Source: Paramecium sonneborni (lineage: Eukaryota; Ciliophora; Oligohymenophorea; Peniculida; Parameciidae). From it: DNA of 64,000 bases. The translations under genes and the position numbers were made by a program. Positions 52,201 through 64,000 of this stretch are shown piece after piece. The stretch covers positions 248,336-312,335 of the forward strand of contig CAJJDN010000099.1 of the NCBI GenBank assembly GCA_905182985.1, given 5' to 3'. Position 1 is the first letter of the stretch. Every line of letters begins with the position of its first letter. Below the pieces are notes generated by a model. That model was not told where the DNA came from. It did not search any database and worked only from the letters and a program-made list of their open reading frames with translations.

Positions 52201-54277
52201 CATCATCATAGATGTAAACTTAGGTAGCAGTTTGATCTTATTAGGTGATTATATTTTATTCTATATCAATATCTGACTCTAGAATATATTGCTCTAATTT
52301 AGAGATGTAGTTTTCATTAAGAGCTTGAGTATTACAAGGAATAGAAGCAATATTAGTTTATGGAGTAGTTTTTTTTGAATGACCCCATCGTTAAGTTCGA
52401 ATAAGCATCTCTTTAATTTATTGAATTTATTTTCTTATTTATTTTAATTTCATTCCTATCACAGAGAATAATCTATCAAGTAATTTATATTTTGGACTAT
52501 GTGTAGTAACTTCTTTTAAAATGGATTCATTTTATTATTATGAAGGTTAATCAATATAAAATTGAAGTAAATTTTTATCAATAAAATATGATGGTTACTT
52601 ACTAAACTAATCTAAGAAAATTTTAATTAATTCCAAGGCTTTTTCATGAATAGGTAATTATAATGATGAATCAAATAAGACTTTAAAAATGGTATTAAAT
52701 ATTTTTTCTATATATGTTTGATTATTAATAAAATCTACTTACATCTTGTCAAGATTAGTAAGATTAATAATTTATTAAGAAGTTTGATCATATTTTGGTA
52801 AATAATTTAATACAACATGTTTAACAATATCTAACCAATTTTGATAAAGACTTGTTTTTTAGAAAGGAGGCATTTTAAGATTTTTACCAACAATAGTTTC
52901 TTCATCAATTAATTCAATAACATTAGCATTAATTTCATTGATTTTATCTTGCATTTCATTAGTTAATATAGGATCTCTTTTTTAAGTCATAGCTTATTTA
53001 AGTCGATTACTAATATCAATTCTGATATTTATAATATCAATAGGACAATATTTAAGTGTTTTAATAATAGTCGCCACAACTTAATCTAATTTAATAGTAT
53101 CGGATAAATCTTTAATAATTTTAGATTAATTTTAAACTTGGCTTTCATCTCTTTTGATAGTAAGTGCTAACAATTGTAAAAACTTGGAATAAGCATTATA
53201 GAGTTCTTGGACTATATTTCTAGGTACTTTTTGTAACAAATCTTAGAAATTGGTTTCATTGATAACTTAATTCATGGTTTTAAGTGCTCTCTTTAAAACT
53301 TCCCTCATTTATGTTTTGGTCTAACTTTTATTGTCTTTTTTACCTCTTCTTTGACTATGGAATCAAGCAAAAAAATAGTGTAAATGAAAAATGGTGGAAT
53401 ATTGGTCACAAACGATAAACTATGGATATTTAATCTAATTTCTTTATCTCTTTTATCATCATTTTCATATTATAATACATAAGATTGATCATTAAATGGA
53501 TTTATTTAATTATCTCCCAATAATTTCTTATATTAAGATTTCTTTAATTCATTATTAAATTTAACTAAGAATTCTATTCTTTATTCAAATAAGTTGTATA
53601 ATTTTAAGAGTAATGCATCTGTAAAAATACTATTTGATCTTTAAAACTAATGAGGTTACTATTAATTATTCTTTAGTAAATCATTCATTATTCTAATTGC
53701 TGTAGCTGCATTGTTCTCATTGTCTTTCTCTAATACTATTGTTAATTAATCAACCACTTATTATGTCATATGTTACAATAGAATCTTTTTCTATAGTAAT
53801 TCAATTGTGCTTGCTCTAATATTGAATTTCACATTTCGACATGTTTAAGGTTCTACATGTATTAATACATAAACCAAGAAGTTTAAACTATTCTCAATAA
53901 ACCACTTTTGATGATTCTGTAAATTTTACTATATATTTTCTATTATCAATATTCATACATGATTTGGATCTCGACTTCGTTCTGTATTACATTCTTCTTA
54001 AATCCTCACTAATTTATCACGCATGTCGTATATATTCCGTTCTGAAAATAATTCATGATTATTTTTGTTATTTTGTAAGAAATTATTCAAGCCCTCTTTT
54101 TGTTTCTCAAAATAACCAGGATCAATTTATGACATTTTTTATTTTATTAATAAAATCAACATTAAATATATTTTAATTAGACACAACTAAATCTATTAAT
54201 TCATTAATCTATTTCTCTTTCCTACTATACATTCAAAATATTATTATTTTATACTTCCACCATTGTTTTTACTCCAT
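40286..54277 (-). CDS. TRRAP: TRRAP/Tra1-like PIKK-related pseudokinase scaffold
   Basis: A giant protein of about 4,600 residues (human TRRAP has about 3,860). TRRAP/Tra1 is the activator-binding scaffold of SAGA and NuA4/TIP60 histone acetyltransferase complexes. Most of it is HEAT/TPR-like helix. Landmarks: NENNAATAIRIMNDLLK near the N-terminus, YRRIALDMAFLQVEWKTKLI in the FAT region, then a PI3K-like domain (IFPTVNIMFQRRKRLIRQIA, ALLGNDEKKYFFLLKTKK, VIVTNIGVQYALSFTVGN, NLQLNLSNGNFF) with no catalytic-loop or DFG motif, and a FATC-like end EKVKQWVKRWF. The segment from 49766 down to about 40840 is one exon of ~8.9 kb without TGA. Introns: 49782-49809 (TAG) and several near each end. A one-base frame change near 40820-40845 is unexplained. 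The first exon MEQKQWWN at 54277 is tentative. Confidence 0.88.
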
Positions 54278-55063
54278 TTCAATTATATATTATAGTATTC
54301 ATAAACATAATAGATCAATCAATCTATCTAATTCTATTGTTATTTTCAATATTTTAATTATCTATCTATAAATATCAACCAATACCTTCATTTAAATATC
54401 TTTCATAAATTAATAGAATATTCATATTTTTACTATAATAACTCTAATTAATCTCTAAATATAAAGAGTCTTAAATGTAAATAAAATAATTTATTCAATA
54501 TCTAAGTACTCAATAAAATAATCATAATCTAAAAAAATATCTTAAATCTTAATAATCATAATTCTTTGTATGTAGAGTCTCTTTAAGTTTCTTACATTCT
54601 TATTATAAAGGATTGCATATAAAGTTAAAGAAATCCAAATATCAATAAAAATAGTAAATTTTAGTAATAAGTTTAAGAATTAATAAAAAATAAATGAATA
54701 TAGATTTAATTGGATAAAAATAAATAAAAATTGAAAAAAATAATAAATATGGCTTAAAAATAAACATAAAAAGAGAAAAAACAATTATTCTCAATTTTTA
54801 AATAATAAATTTAAGGCTAAATTATTAATTATTGATATTAAATATAATTAAAAAAAATTTAAAGATTATCATATTGATTACAAGAACCTAAAAAATATAA
54901 TTAATCATTTCGTAAATAGCTAAACTATTTTATCTTTTAAATAGAGAGTATCAAAGAAATCAATTCTTCTAATAATCGAATAAATTAAGATAATTAATTA
55001 TATATAAATATCTATTAATATTTAGTCTTATTAATTTATATAGCTTTTATTGTTTTAAAAAGG
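54278..55063. other. AT-rich intergenic region
   Basis: About 790 bp between the divergent TRRAP and unknown-protein genes. It is nearly all A/T, with long runs of TAAATA-like words from 54480. A minus-strand open stretch MKVLVDIYRQIIKILK (about 54310-54395) could be a further TRRAP 5' exon or spacer. No RNA gene or defined motif seen. Confidence 0.4.
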
Positions 55064-56081
55064 ATGTCAAAATAATTGAATTAACATAGAGAGCTCAAAG
55101 TAAGAGTTGATAGTCTGCCCTCAATAGAAGTAGTCTCAAGTTCAAGATCTAAGAACTAGTTAAAAAGAATTTTTAAACACTCAGAACTTCCAGTAGCATC
55201 TTTTTAAAAACCTTCAGATTCCACTAGATAGCATAGGAAATTAAAAATAGAAAATTCAGATTATGCAATTGAATCTAAACAATAAACTTCAACAGCAAGA
55301 AAATCTCCTTAATTATCAAAATATTAATCTCCTTAATTTTTCTCAAGAAAAATGCAATTTAGAAATAATTCCTTAATTAATTTAAACATGGAAGTTGCCA
55401 ATTAAATTAAGGAAACTCCTTTTAAAGATACTACTTTGTTTTAGATTATTAATAAAATAAGTATAACTATGAATTAGTTACATGAGTATAAGAGTGAAAA
55501 AGCAATTCTTTCTGCAGCAGATAAATTGATTAAATCTCATATTCGATTTTAAGAGATAGAATGGATATTTAAGAATTTTAAACTTAGAGATTGGTAAACT
55601 GTGGATACAATTTTTCTTCGAATACTTCAAAATTTTACAATTAATAATGACAATAAACTCATTTAAAAAAAAAATAAACCAGATTAATTTTTTTTATAAG
55701 TTCTATATGATTTTTAGGATAAAATAGAAGATCTTTTTAAAAAATTATGTGATGATTCTTATCGTTAGTTAGAAAAAACAATAATAAATTAAAAATAAAA
55801 ACTTTTAAGTATGTTTTATTAATAAATCTTCAGATAAGGAAGTTGAAGTAATGCATTAATTTTCGAAACTAGGTAAGAAGGAGAGTTACAATTAATTTAA
55901 ATTAATTTTGGACGACTCTTACAAAATGAATACTCGAGTAATGGAGAGTTCAATAATGAAACAATTGACTGAATTCGAAGATCGATTTGGAATGTTTAAA
56001 TAAATAGAAAATAGTAATAGATTTATTTCCAACAGAATAAACGATTTAGTTTATGATATTAAAACTGTAAATATATTTTGA
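55064..56081 (+). CDS. Unrecognised hydrophilic/helical protein
   Basis: A 330-residue protein from MSKQLNQHRELKVRVDSLP to NDLVYDIKTVNIF. The first ~110 residues are Ser/Lys/Gln-rich and probably disordered (STARKSPQLSKYQSPQFF). The rest is helical (ETPFKDTTLFQIINKISITM, LIKSHIRFQEIEWIFKNFK, SIMKQLTEFEDRFGMFKQ). One 25-nt intron ending in CAG gives an exact frame. No domain, membrane segment or signal peptide recognised. The assembly-duplicated block begins 12 bp after its stop. Confidence 0.7.
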
Positions 56082-56093
56082 GTTTATTTTTAA

Positions 56094-58396
56094 TAACTTA
56101 TCATAAAAATTGATAGATAAAAAATAATATATTAACCTAGATTCTATAGAGGCAAATTTTAATAATTTATGAAAATAAATATAAAATGATCTATAATAAT
56201 AATATTGGGATCTCTTCTTAATAATAATAAGTTATAGTTTTTAAACTAAATTAATTTATATTTTGTTTATTATAAAGTATTTTTTGTTAATATAATTGTT
56301 ATGTTGATATTGATAAATGGATTGTATTAAAATTAATGAGTAGGATTGAAGTTTTGTAATTTTAAGATTTAAATAAAAAGTATTAATATTGAATAATTAT
56401 TTGTTTTTTCTTATTAAAATAATGGCAGATTTTTGGAAACCTACAGCTGAATTATACAGTGCATTATTTGAAAAGCCAAAAATGTCATAGAAATTACTTG
56501 AGAAGCCTCCATTTAAATATATATTTGATATAATAATGGAAACAACTAAATAAACAGGTTTCAAATTTAAATTTATATTAGGTTATGGAAAGGGACTTTA
56601 TACAGGAGATGAATTGGATGGAAATACATATGATAATAAAGATAAGAAGCTTTAATTCTTATAAAAAATAATAGATTTGACATCTATGATGTTAAAAGAG
56701 GAGATAGCTGCAAAGCCTGGTAAAATAGCTGCAGGTTTAGAACCTGAGAATACAAATCTATTATTATAAGCAATATATAGAGCAGCTGTAAGTGGTAAAA
56801 ATAGTGATCCATTTGTAAAGAAAGTATTATTATTGTATAATGAATATTAAGATTTTAGGAGGAGGAGGAGCAAAAGATCCTGAACCTTAAAAAAAAGAAT
56901 AGCCTAAGTAAGAACCAAAAGTTTAATAACCTCCTCCAAAAGAATAAGCAGCACCACCATAAGTAAAAGAGGAAAAGAAACCTGAAGAAAAAAAAGTAGC
57001 TCCACCAAAAGAAGATCCAAAACCAAAATAATAAGTATAATAACAACCAGTTTAATAACCAAAAGAAACTTAAAAATAATAATAATAACCTCCTCCTTAA
57101 TAATAATAATAATAAACATAAGAAGGAAATGTAAGACCTTCTACTGCTAAAAAAAGACCACCTTAATTACCTAGTAATCAAGTTTAAGTTGATTAAAATT
57201 AAAAAAAAGGAGGAACAGCTAATGTAATTATAGAAGGTAAAGGANTAACTTATCATAAAAATTGATAGATAAAAAATAATATATTAACCTAGATTCTATA
57301 GAGGCAAATTTTAATAATTTATGAAAATAAATATAAAATGATCTATAATAATAATATTGGGATCTCTTCTTAATAATAATAAGTTATAGTTTTTAAACTA
57401 AATTAATTTATATTTTGTTTATTATAAAGTATTTTTTGTTAATATAATTGTTATGTTGATATTGATAAATGGATTGTATTAAAATTAATGAGTAGGATTG
57501 AAGTTTTGTAATTTTAAGATTTAAATAAAAAGTATTAATATTGAATAATTATTTGTTTTTTCTTATTAAAATAATGGCAGATTTTTGGAAACCTACAGCT
57601 GAATTATACAGTGCATTATTTGAAAAGCCAAAAATGTCATAGAAATTACTTGAGAAGCCTCCATTTAAATATATATTTGATATAATAATGGAAACAACTA
57701 AATAAACAGGTTTCAAATTTAAATTTATATTAGGTTATGGAAAGGGACTTTATACAGGAGATGAATTGGATGGAAATACATATGATAATAAAGATAAGAA
57801 GCTTTAATTCTTATAAAAAATAATAGATTTGACATCTATGATGTTAAAAGAGGAGATAGCTGCAAAGCCTGGTAAAATAGCTGCAGGTTTAGAACCTGAG
57901 AATACAAATCTATTATTATAAGCAATATATAGAGCAGCTGTAAGTGGTAAAAATAGTGATCCATTTGTAAAGAAAGTATTATTATTGTATAATGAATATT
58001 AAGATTTTAGGAGGAGGAGGAGCAAAAGATCCTGAACCTTAAAAAAAAGAATAGCCTAAGTAAGAACCAAAAGTTTAATAACCTCCTCCAAAAGAATAAG
58101 CAGCACCACCATAAGTAAAAGAGGAAAAGAAACCTGAAGAAAAAAAAGTAGCTCCACCAAAAGAAGATCCAAAACCAAAATAATAAGTATAATAACAACC
58201 AGTTTAATAACCAAAAGAAACTTAAAAATAATAATAATAACCTCCTCCTTAATAATAATAATAATAAACATAAGAAGGAAATGTAAGACCTTCTACTGCT
58301 AAAAAAAGACCACCTTAATTACCTAGTAATCAAGTTTAAGTTGATTAAAATTAAAAAAAAGGAGGAACAGCTAATGTAATTATAGAAGGTAAAGGA
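56094..58396. repeat. Identical 1151-bp direct duplication around one N (assembly artefact)
   Basis: Bases 56094-57244 and 57246-58396 appear identical, with an N at 57245. Both start TAACTTATCATAAAAATTGA and end ATTATAGAAGGTAAAGGA. The 5' part of the IFT54 gene is thus present twice, and only the second copy continues into the complete gene. Same pattern as the other two N positions. Confidence 0.95.
56422..57244 (+). pseudogene. Duplicate 5' fragment of the IFT54 gene
   Basis: Exact copy of the first 823 bp of the gene at 57574-59025, truncated at the N. It starts with the same ATG and reads the same protein. Considered an unmerged contig end and not a second gene. Confidence 0.9.
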
Positions 58397-59025
58397 AATA
58401 ATGATGATGATGATGGAATTGTAGTTTAAAATAATGTTAAACCAAATGCTGATATTAATGCTCAAGAATATGGGAAATTTGTTAGAGATAATATGAAAAA
58501 TTAAGATAAGGGAAAAGAAGAAGAAAAAGAAAAAGAAAAAGATCAACCTAAAGAAGGTATTATTATGAAAAGAATAGGAAAAGTTAATGTTCAAAAAGGT
58601 ATTTATTTTATTTCTATATTCAGATAAAATTAAAGAAGAAATTGCATAAAATCTTGGAACTTCCTAAGTTTCTGATACTCTAGTAATGCAAAAATTAATC
58701 TAATCTATGAGTTAAAATGTCAATCCTTTAGCTAAATAAATTGAATTTATTTAAGATGATATTGAAAATATGAATAGAGAATTACAATAATGGAGGAAAA
58801 TCTATAATGTTTCTAAATAAAAAATGGTTGATATGAATAGAGCAACCGAAGAAGTAATACATATTTATTAATTTTTAGGCTTAATAACCATTGTATGACA
58901 AAATTGCTGAAGTAGAAGAAGTTATTAAAGAAAAAAAATCTAAAATATAAAACATCAAAGCTTAAATTATAAAAAATAAATTACAAATTGACTAATTGCT
59001 AAAAGCAGTTTTAGTATAAAAATGA
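57574..59025 (+). CDS. IFT54: Intraflagellar transport protein 54 (TRAF3IP1)
   Basis: A 449-residue component of the IFT-B train that builds cilia. The N-terminal CH-like domain has KLLEKPPFKYIFDIIMETTK, TGYGKGLYTGDELDG, and AAKPGKIAAGLEPENTNLLL, all typical of IFT54/MIP-T3. A Pro/Gln/Lys-rich linker follows (including six TAA-encoded Gln in a row at 58250-58267 and an EEEKEKEKEK acidic-basic stretch). The C-terminal coiled coil (EFIQDDIENMNRELQQWRK, QPLYDKIAEVEEVIKEKK) binds IFT20 in other species. Four introns (24, 28, 25, 25 nt) give an exact frame. The second (57976-58003) ends in AAG. Its neighbours are not ciliary genes. Confidence 0.92.
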
Positions 59026-59127
59026 GAAAAAAGTTATTAAAATATTAAATTAATTTTAAAAATTATTCTTTATCATTAAGTTACTTTTGATTAAATTTAA
59101 ATAAAAAATAATAATAAATAAATAAAT

Positions 59128-61840
59128 TCAAAATTTACCTGATTTCCTCATTCCCCTTTTAGGTGATGCATCAGGTTGTTTTTCTTGTTTGACTTTAGCA
59201 TTTAACATAGCTGAAATAAAGGAATAAAATTTTAAAGCTTTTCTTTTACCTACTAATTGTAAGGCACGAATTTTTTAATTTTTCTATATAACATTCAATC
59301 TTTCTTCTGCATCTAAATCAAGAATCAAACCAAAAATTCCTGGAATTTAATTTACTAATTATCTAATTGCTTCTAATTCCATACTAGTCCATTCATCTTA
59401 TACTTTTTATAGATTTTTTAGCATTTATATTTTATTAAAGATATTAATCAAGTTAGTAATCATTTACAATAAAGAATAAATATTGTAAGGATGAGCAAAT
59501 AAAGCATCTATTATTTAATAATATTTATTTAATTCAGCATTTACATATTCTAAACCCATAGATAAACAAACATTTTATATTAATTTTTTAGGTATTTAAT
59601 TGTAGTGATTATAAAAATCTAAGTAAGGCAAGTTAAATTCACAATAGCTAAGTTTATAAAATTCTACTTATGGAGGATGCATCAAATATTGTAATTACAA
59701 TTATTTTATAAAGAAATTATATTCAGTGGCAGCAGTAAAAAATGATTCTGCAGTTACTATTCCATCACCACACATATGTGCTTCTCTAAAAAGAGAACAA
59801 ATTTCTTCTTCAGATGAAGTTGGAAAATTAAATTAAAATATTTTTCTAAAATTTCTATAATTAACCCCATATTTTCCAAAACTTTGCAGAGACAAACAAG
59901 AATGAAACATTTCTTTAAGAACAGCTAATCTGGTTTATCTTTCTTATCTATAAAATTCTAATAATATTCTTAACACATAATGACCATCAACTAATTTAAT
60001 CTTGTTTTTTGTAATAATCATTTCTTTTATCACATTTTTTGTTAAAATAATTTATTCTACTGGGTATTTATGCATAATTTCTTCAATTAATTATTCTGCT
60101 TATTCTTATCGTACATACATAATTGTTTCAAAATTAGATCTGGATAAATTCTTTACTTAGCCTTTAAAAAGCATATATCTACAATGCAAATAATAATATA
60201 CTTCATCTAGAGATGATTACTCAAATAAAAATTAACTATTTATTTTAATTTAAATACTTAAATGTTATGACTTCATGTATTTAACCTAATTTTGGATTCA
60301 ATGTATCCATTAAAAAATCTAAACGAATATTATCCAATTATTCTTAATTCACTTAGATAATTTATTTAGTGTATTTATCTAATGTGAAAGTACTAATCCA
60401 AGAAAAAACAAAATCTGCAAATTTAGAAGCAACTTGTAAATTGTCTAAATATTAAAACTCATTAAATTTAGCATCTAATATTGTTCTAATAATTGCAAAA
60501 TAATTTAGAGAAATTTTATGTCTGTTAATATTTTTATATTCTGCTTCGATTAGTTTAATCTAACTTTCATAAAATACTAAAAATGATTATCTTGGATAAG
60601 TGTATTTATTGAGTCTATCCATATAAATATGATCAAGTTTTAAATTTTTCATAAATTAATATTACTATTATTCTTATTCATTTAATTTACTCATTTTATC
60701 ATATATGAAAGCTTTCATTTGAACCATATGAAATTTCTCTTTAGTGAATAAATATAATAATTTTTATAGGTTTTCTTCAGCTTCCTTATTAAATTCTGGG
60801 ATTTCAACTCTTTTGCTTTTTTCTATTTTAATTTAATCTAATTCTCTTTAGAGTGATTAAAGTTTTTTTTTAGATTTAGCTTCTTCGGCTAAAAATTTTT
60901 AATATCTCATTTATTAACTTAATAAATCTTCTTCTAACATTTTTGAAACATCTCTCCAATAATATCTTTCATTATATACAGACATAAATGTTGTTTCCAT
61001 TGAAGTAAATCTTTCTTAATTGTTATTAATATAAGTTTATAATTCATCTATTTTTTCTTCATGTTATTAAATAATTGATTTTAATTATGCAATTTTTTAC
61101 AAATGTTTGATCAGTTATTAATCTCTATTTTGAATTTCAATTTTTAATTCTAAAGTTCTTTATTTTAATTCTTCTGTCAATTCTTTAATTTTTTATTTCA
61201 AAAGATCTACATCCATACTTATTTCTAGATTTCTTAATTTAGTTGCTAATTGATTAAGTTCAATCTACAATTTATGATTGATAAGTTTTAATTCATTATT
61301 AATAATTTAAGTTTCTCTATCTATTTTATTATTAGATTCTTTCATTAAAGCTAATGAAAATTTTCTTTAAATTTCAGTTTCGACGACTTAGGGATTTAAT
61401 TCAATTTTTTTTGGTTCTTTTTCCTTAATGATTTAAAGCATAATTTGTATAGATTGAGTAAAAAGATTAATAGAGCTATCAACTAATTAACTATTTTTAG
61501 TAAGTTCTGTTAAAGTGATACCCATTTAAGATTATTAAATGAATTTTTTGACTTAAGGTAAAATATTTGGATATGAAAAAGACACTTATTATTAAAGGAT
61601 TTCTTAAATTTCTAGAAAAGTGTTATTGGTTTTAGAATTATCATTTTGATAATTAAAATGAGACCAATTAGGATTTACAGATAAGGCATTTTTAGAACCT
61701 AAAAAATATAAGTTAATTTTACTTTATGGTACTTGTACCTTAGGTAATCTAAACATAGATGATAAGACGATTTCACTTTTTGTATGTTTTTTTCTTACTT
61801 CTTCCATAGGACCTAGAGATTCAACTCTTTGATGTCTCAT
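59128..61840 (-). CDS. Large coiled-coil protein, function unknown
   Basis: About 890 residues from MRHQRVESLGPMEEVRKK to DASPKRGMRKSGKF. The central part is long coiled coil (TQIINNELKLINHKLQIELN, DVDLLKQKIKELTEELKQ, MLEEDLLSQQMRYQKFLAEE). The C-terminal third is helical with a possible degenerate EF-hand-like segment (MCGDGIVTAESFFTAATEYN), but no complete calcium loop. About one intron near 60215-60250 is needed. The overall layout resembles ciliary/axonemal coiled-coil proteins, which is only a guess. It lies 37 bp downstream of the CNOT11 stop on the same strand and converges with IFT54 (102 bp between stops). Confidence 0.75.
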
Positions 61841-61877
61841 AGAAAATAATAATAAAATATTATATTGTAATTTAAAC

Positions 61878-62935
61878 TCATTATTCTTAGACAGCATTTT
61901 TAATAGCTTTAAATAATTGAGTTGCTTCTTAGATGGTAGAAAACTCTAAGCAGAATCCTTAAAGTTCTACATAAATTTTCTTAGGATTAAATGTCTTTTA
62001 TTTGATTAGAGTCTTAATGAAGACTGAAACTAATCTAACTTATCTAGCTAATTATTATTGATTCTTATTTAATAATGATATGATTATAATACTTATTTAA
62101 CTTCTTCACATGTTACAATGCATCTAGTAATAAACATATTTAAGAATTAATCAGGGAGCGTAATATTTTTAGTTAGTTAATTGACTAATTCTAATGTTTG
62201 AATTGTGACTTTGATTTAAATGAGGTAATCTAAATATCTATTAAATATGAAATGAAAATGATTTACTCATTAACATTAGTTCCAGATTAGTTTAATTTAG
62301 TAATCATATCACTAACTAATTAAGGATTATGTTCAACAAGATTATTGAATTGTGTAATATCAATTTTATATTCAGACTTGAATAGAGTCAATATAATCTA
62401 TTGATCTTAAATAGAAAGTTTGGTGGATTGTGCTTAAATTAAGTAAAATCGAAAAAGGAATGGATTGACATTATAATCCCAAATTGGATGAAGTATAAAT
62501 TGAGGTGAAATATCTTCCCATGATGATGGTGTTAATATTTAAGGAATGGGTCTCAAATATTCAGAGGATATTGATGTGAAAGGGGAATCAATTTATTTCA
62601 GTAATTAATCTAAATCTTACCCATACTCTATCATACTGCATTGAGAATACATATTTGATATTGTTTACTATGTTCCATTCTAATTAATTGTTACACAATT
62701 CTGTCAAACTCCTTTTCTAATTGATCTAATGGACATTATATAAATATTATAATCTTAGATGTTATGGCAAGTCCTTAGATATTTATTTAAAATTTATTTT
62801 ACCTATTCACTTAAACTAGATAACATGAAATTGCATATTTCATTTATTCCCTGCTCTTTTATCATTTTAAAGTTATCTTCAAGAGTCTTATGGATATCCA
62901 CAGGGACTTTAGGATTTGTTTACATTAAACAAGTG
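61878..62935 (-). CDS. CNOT11: CCR4-NOT complex subunit 11
   Basis: About 335 residues. CNOT11 is a subunit of the CCR4-NOT deadenylase complex and in animals docks with CNOT10 on CNOT1. Evidence: EYLRPIPQILTP then ILHPIWDYNVNPFLF, FNNLVEHNPQLVSDMITKL, TLELVNQLTKNITLPDQF, FITRCIVTCEEVKQ and a C-terminal FCLEFSTIQEATQLFKAIK, which together follow the animal C-terminal domain in order. The N-terminal part (DLPQHLRLQYLYNVHQINQK) fits the family's LTALYLLWEL-type helix. An intron ending TAG (29 nt, GTAAATC) is clear; another candidate ends AAG. One frame change near 62600-62640 is unresolved, so the N-terminus is uncertain; a shorter model starts at 62634. Confidence 0.78.
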
Positions 62936-62988
62936 ATTTATTGAAATAAATTACTTAAATATATTAATATATTATTTTTAATATAAAT

Positions 62989-64000
62989 ATGATTAAAAAT
63001 AAAGAACATTGGATCTATGGAACTGCTGTTATGCTTGCTTCACTTGGTGTATTCAAATATGCTAAGAAATCTTAATAATTTAAATCAAAATATAAAATAG
63101 AATTCAGTCTCCTTCATCTACAATACTTGATTATAATAAGAAACCAGCTGGTATTGTTAATAATGGAAATACTTGTTTCTTAAATTCAATATTATAAATA
63201 TTATAAATTTCATAATTAGTGTCCTTAAGTTATTAACCCAATTTCATTGAATATTTGTTTGAATTAGTAACACATATAAATGGATAAACTACTTTAGCAT
63301 AATAAATCTGTTTAGAATTAGCTAAAATTATGAAATATATAAATTGTGATTTGGAAGTAATCAATGATTCTGATTTAATTTATCGACTCTCTGAAGATGC
63401 TGATTACTCATTCTTTTATTAATAATAGATTCTCATGAACATTTTAATATGCTTGAAGCTAATAATTAAGTTAATCATTTGATTTAACCATGTTAAAATC
63501 TTAATAAATGAAATCTAAGAATCCATTTCTTCATCATACTAAAGTTTAAATTATATGCAATACTTGTAAATATTCTGTAATTAATTCTTATATATAATAG
63601 TTTAATTCACTTAAAGTAAAAATTAATTATGCCACGACTGTTTAAAAAGCAATCAATAAAAACCTGAAATAATCACAGAATATATCTGTCTCCATTGTTC
63701 TTTATAATTTTTGAATTAGAAATACACACTCAATCAATAATATATTCTAATTGATTCTTATCTCTAAAACAACATTTATGACAATGATTCTTTTACTATT
63801 ATTAAAAAATTATTGTGTAATTAAATGCCATTTAAGGTAATTAATACTAAATTAATCCGTAAAATAACTGTTATACGTTATACAAATATTGCTAAATATC
63901 CTGTAGATTATCTCATCTTAATTAGAAAACTTTTTGTTTTTTTGTCAATAGACTTTTTCTGCAATCATATCATGGATTAATTAAATTAGATTATCCTGTA
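62989..64000 (+). CDS. Ubiquitin-specific protease, USP30-like, C-terminus cut by window edge
   Basis: Deubiquitinase with an N-terminal hydrophobic segment (HWIYGTAVMLASLGVF) followed after a short linker by the catalytic Cys box KPAGIVNNGNTCFLNSILQI and the second conserved box DSHEHFNMLEA (usually QD-H-E-F). A membrane anchor immediately before the USP domain is the layout of mitochondrial-outer-membrane USP30. A zinc-binding CNTC-type motif follows. A 20-nt segment (GTGTATT...AAG) must be removed, or one base changed, to connect the start to the Cys box; the frame downstream also needs short introns that were not all placed. The C-terminal half with the catalytic His is outside the window. 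Confidence 0.8.

Noticed and set aside
56855..58271. Short hydrophobic minus-strand open frames rich in Leu, Phe and Trp
   Set aside because: They are reverse-strand shadows of the Pro/Gln/Lys-rich linker of IFT54 and its duplicated copy.

Overview
This window looks like somatic (macronuclear) DNA of a ciliate, most likely Paramecium or a close relative. It is very AT-rich. Its genes stay open only if TAA and TAG are read as glutamine and TGA is the sole stop. The introns are tiny (about 22-32 nt, GT...AG), and the intergenic gaps are often only 10-60 bp. With the standard code almost every real gene is broken into fragments, so the models here were rebuilt by reading with the ciliate code and removing short introns where the frame required it. 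Six models (coiled-coil 8743-10612, hydrolase 12941-16231, DYRK, OSBP, CHIP, IFT54) close exactly on a multiple of three after the introns are removed.

Layout. 1-10.6 kb, all minus strand: glycogen debranching enzyme (cut by the window start), Aurora-like kinase, a low-complexity protein, a secreted GH5 glycosidase and a coiled-coil protein. 10.6-17.6 kb, plus strand: a cysteine-rich surface-antigen-like protein, a 1028-aa protein with a C-terminal alpha/beta-hydrolase domain, and a GPR180/TMEM145-like seven-helix receptor. 17.6-29.3 kb, mostly minus: a tail-anchored coiled-coil protein, a class I methyltransferase, a bZIP factor, NOL12 and a DYRK kinase. 30.0-37.5 kb, plus: a protein with 57 near-perfect KQEDQL hexapeptide repeats, CHIP/STUB1, a trichocyst-matrix-like secretory protein, tRNA-Glu(CTC), an oxysterol-binding protein and a TLDc protein. 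37.6-54.3 kb, minus: a PX protein, an aquaporin and a ~14 kb TRRAP/Tra1 gene. 55-64 kb: an unrecognised protein, IFT54, a coiled-coil protein, CNOT11 and a USP30-like deubiquitinase cut by the window end.

Assembly. Three single N characters (18699, 24366, 57245) each sit between two identical direct copies of 1.15-1.21 kb. These are almost certainly overlapping contig ends that were not merged, so the gene fragments in them are duplicates and not real paralogues.

The genes are mainly housekeeping or cell-structure functions (ubiquitin system, transcription co-activation, mRNA decay, cilium assembly, lipid transfer, signalling) with no shared pathway. The most unusual items are the (KQEDQL)57 gene, frame-verified introns ending in AAG instead of TAG, an aquaporin that lacks the usual arginine after its second NPA box, and a TRRAP exon of about 8.9 kb.
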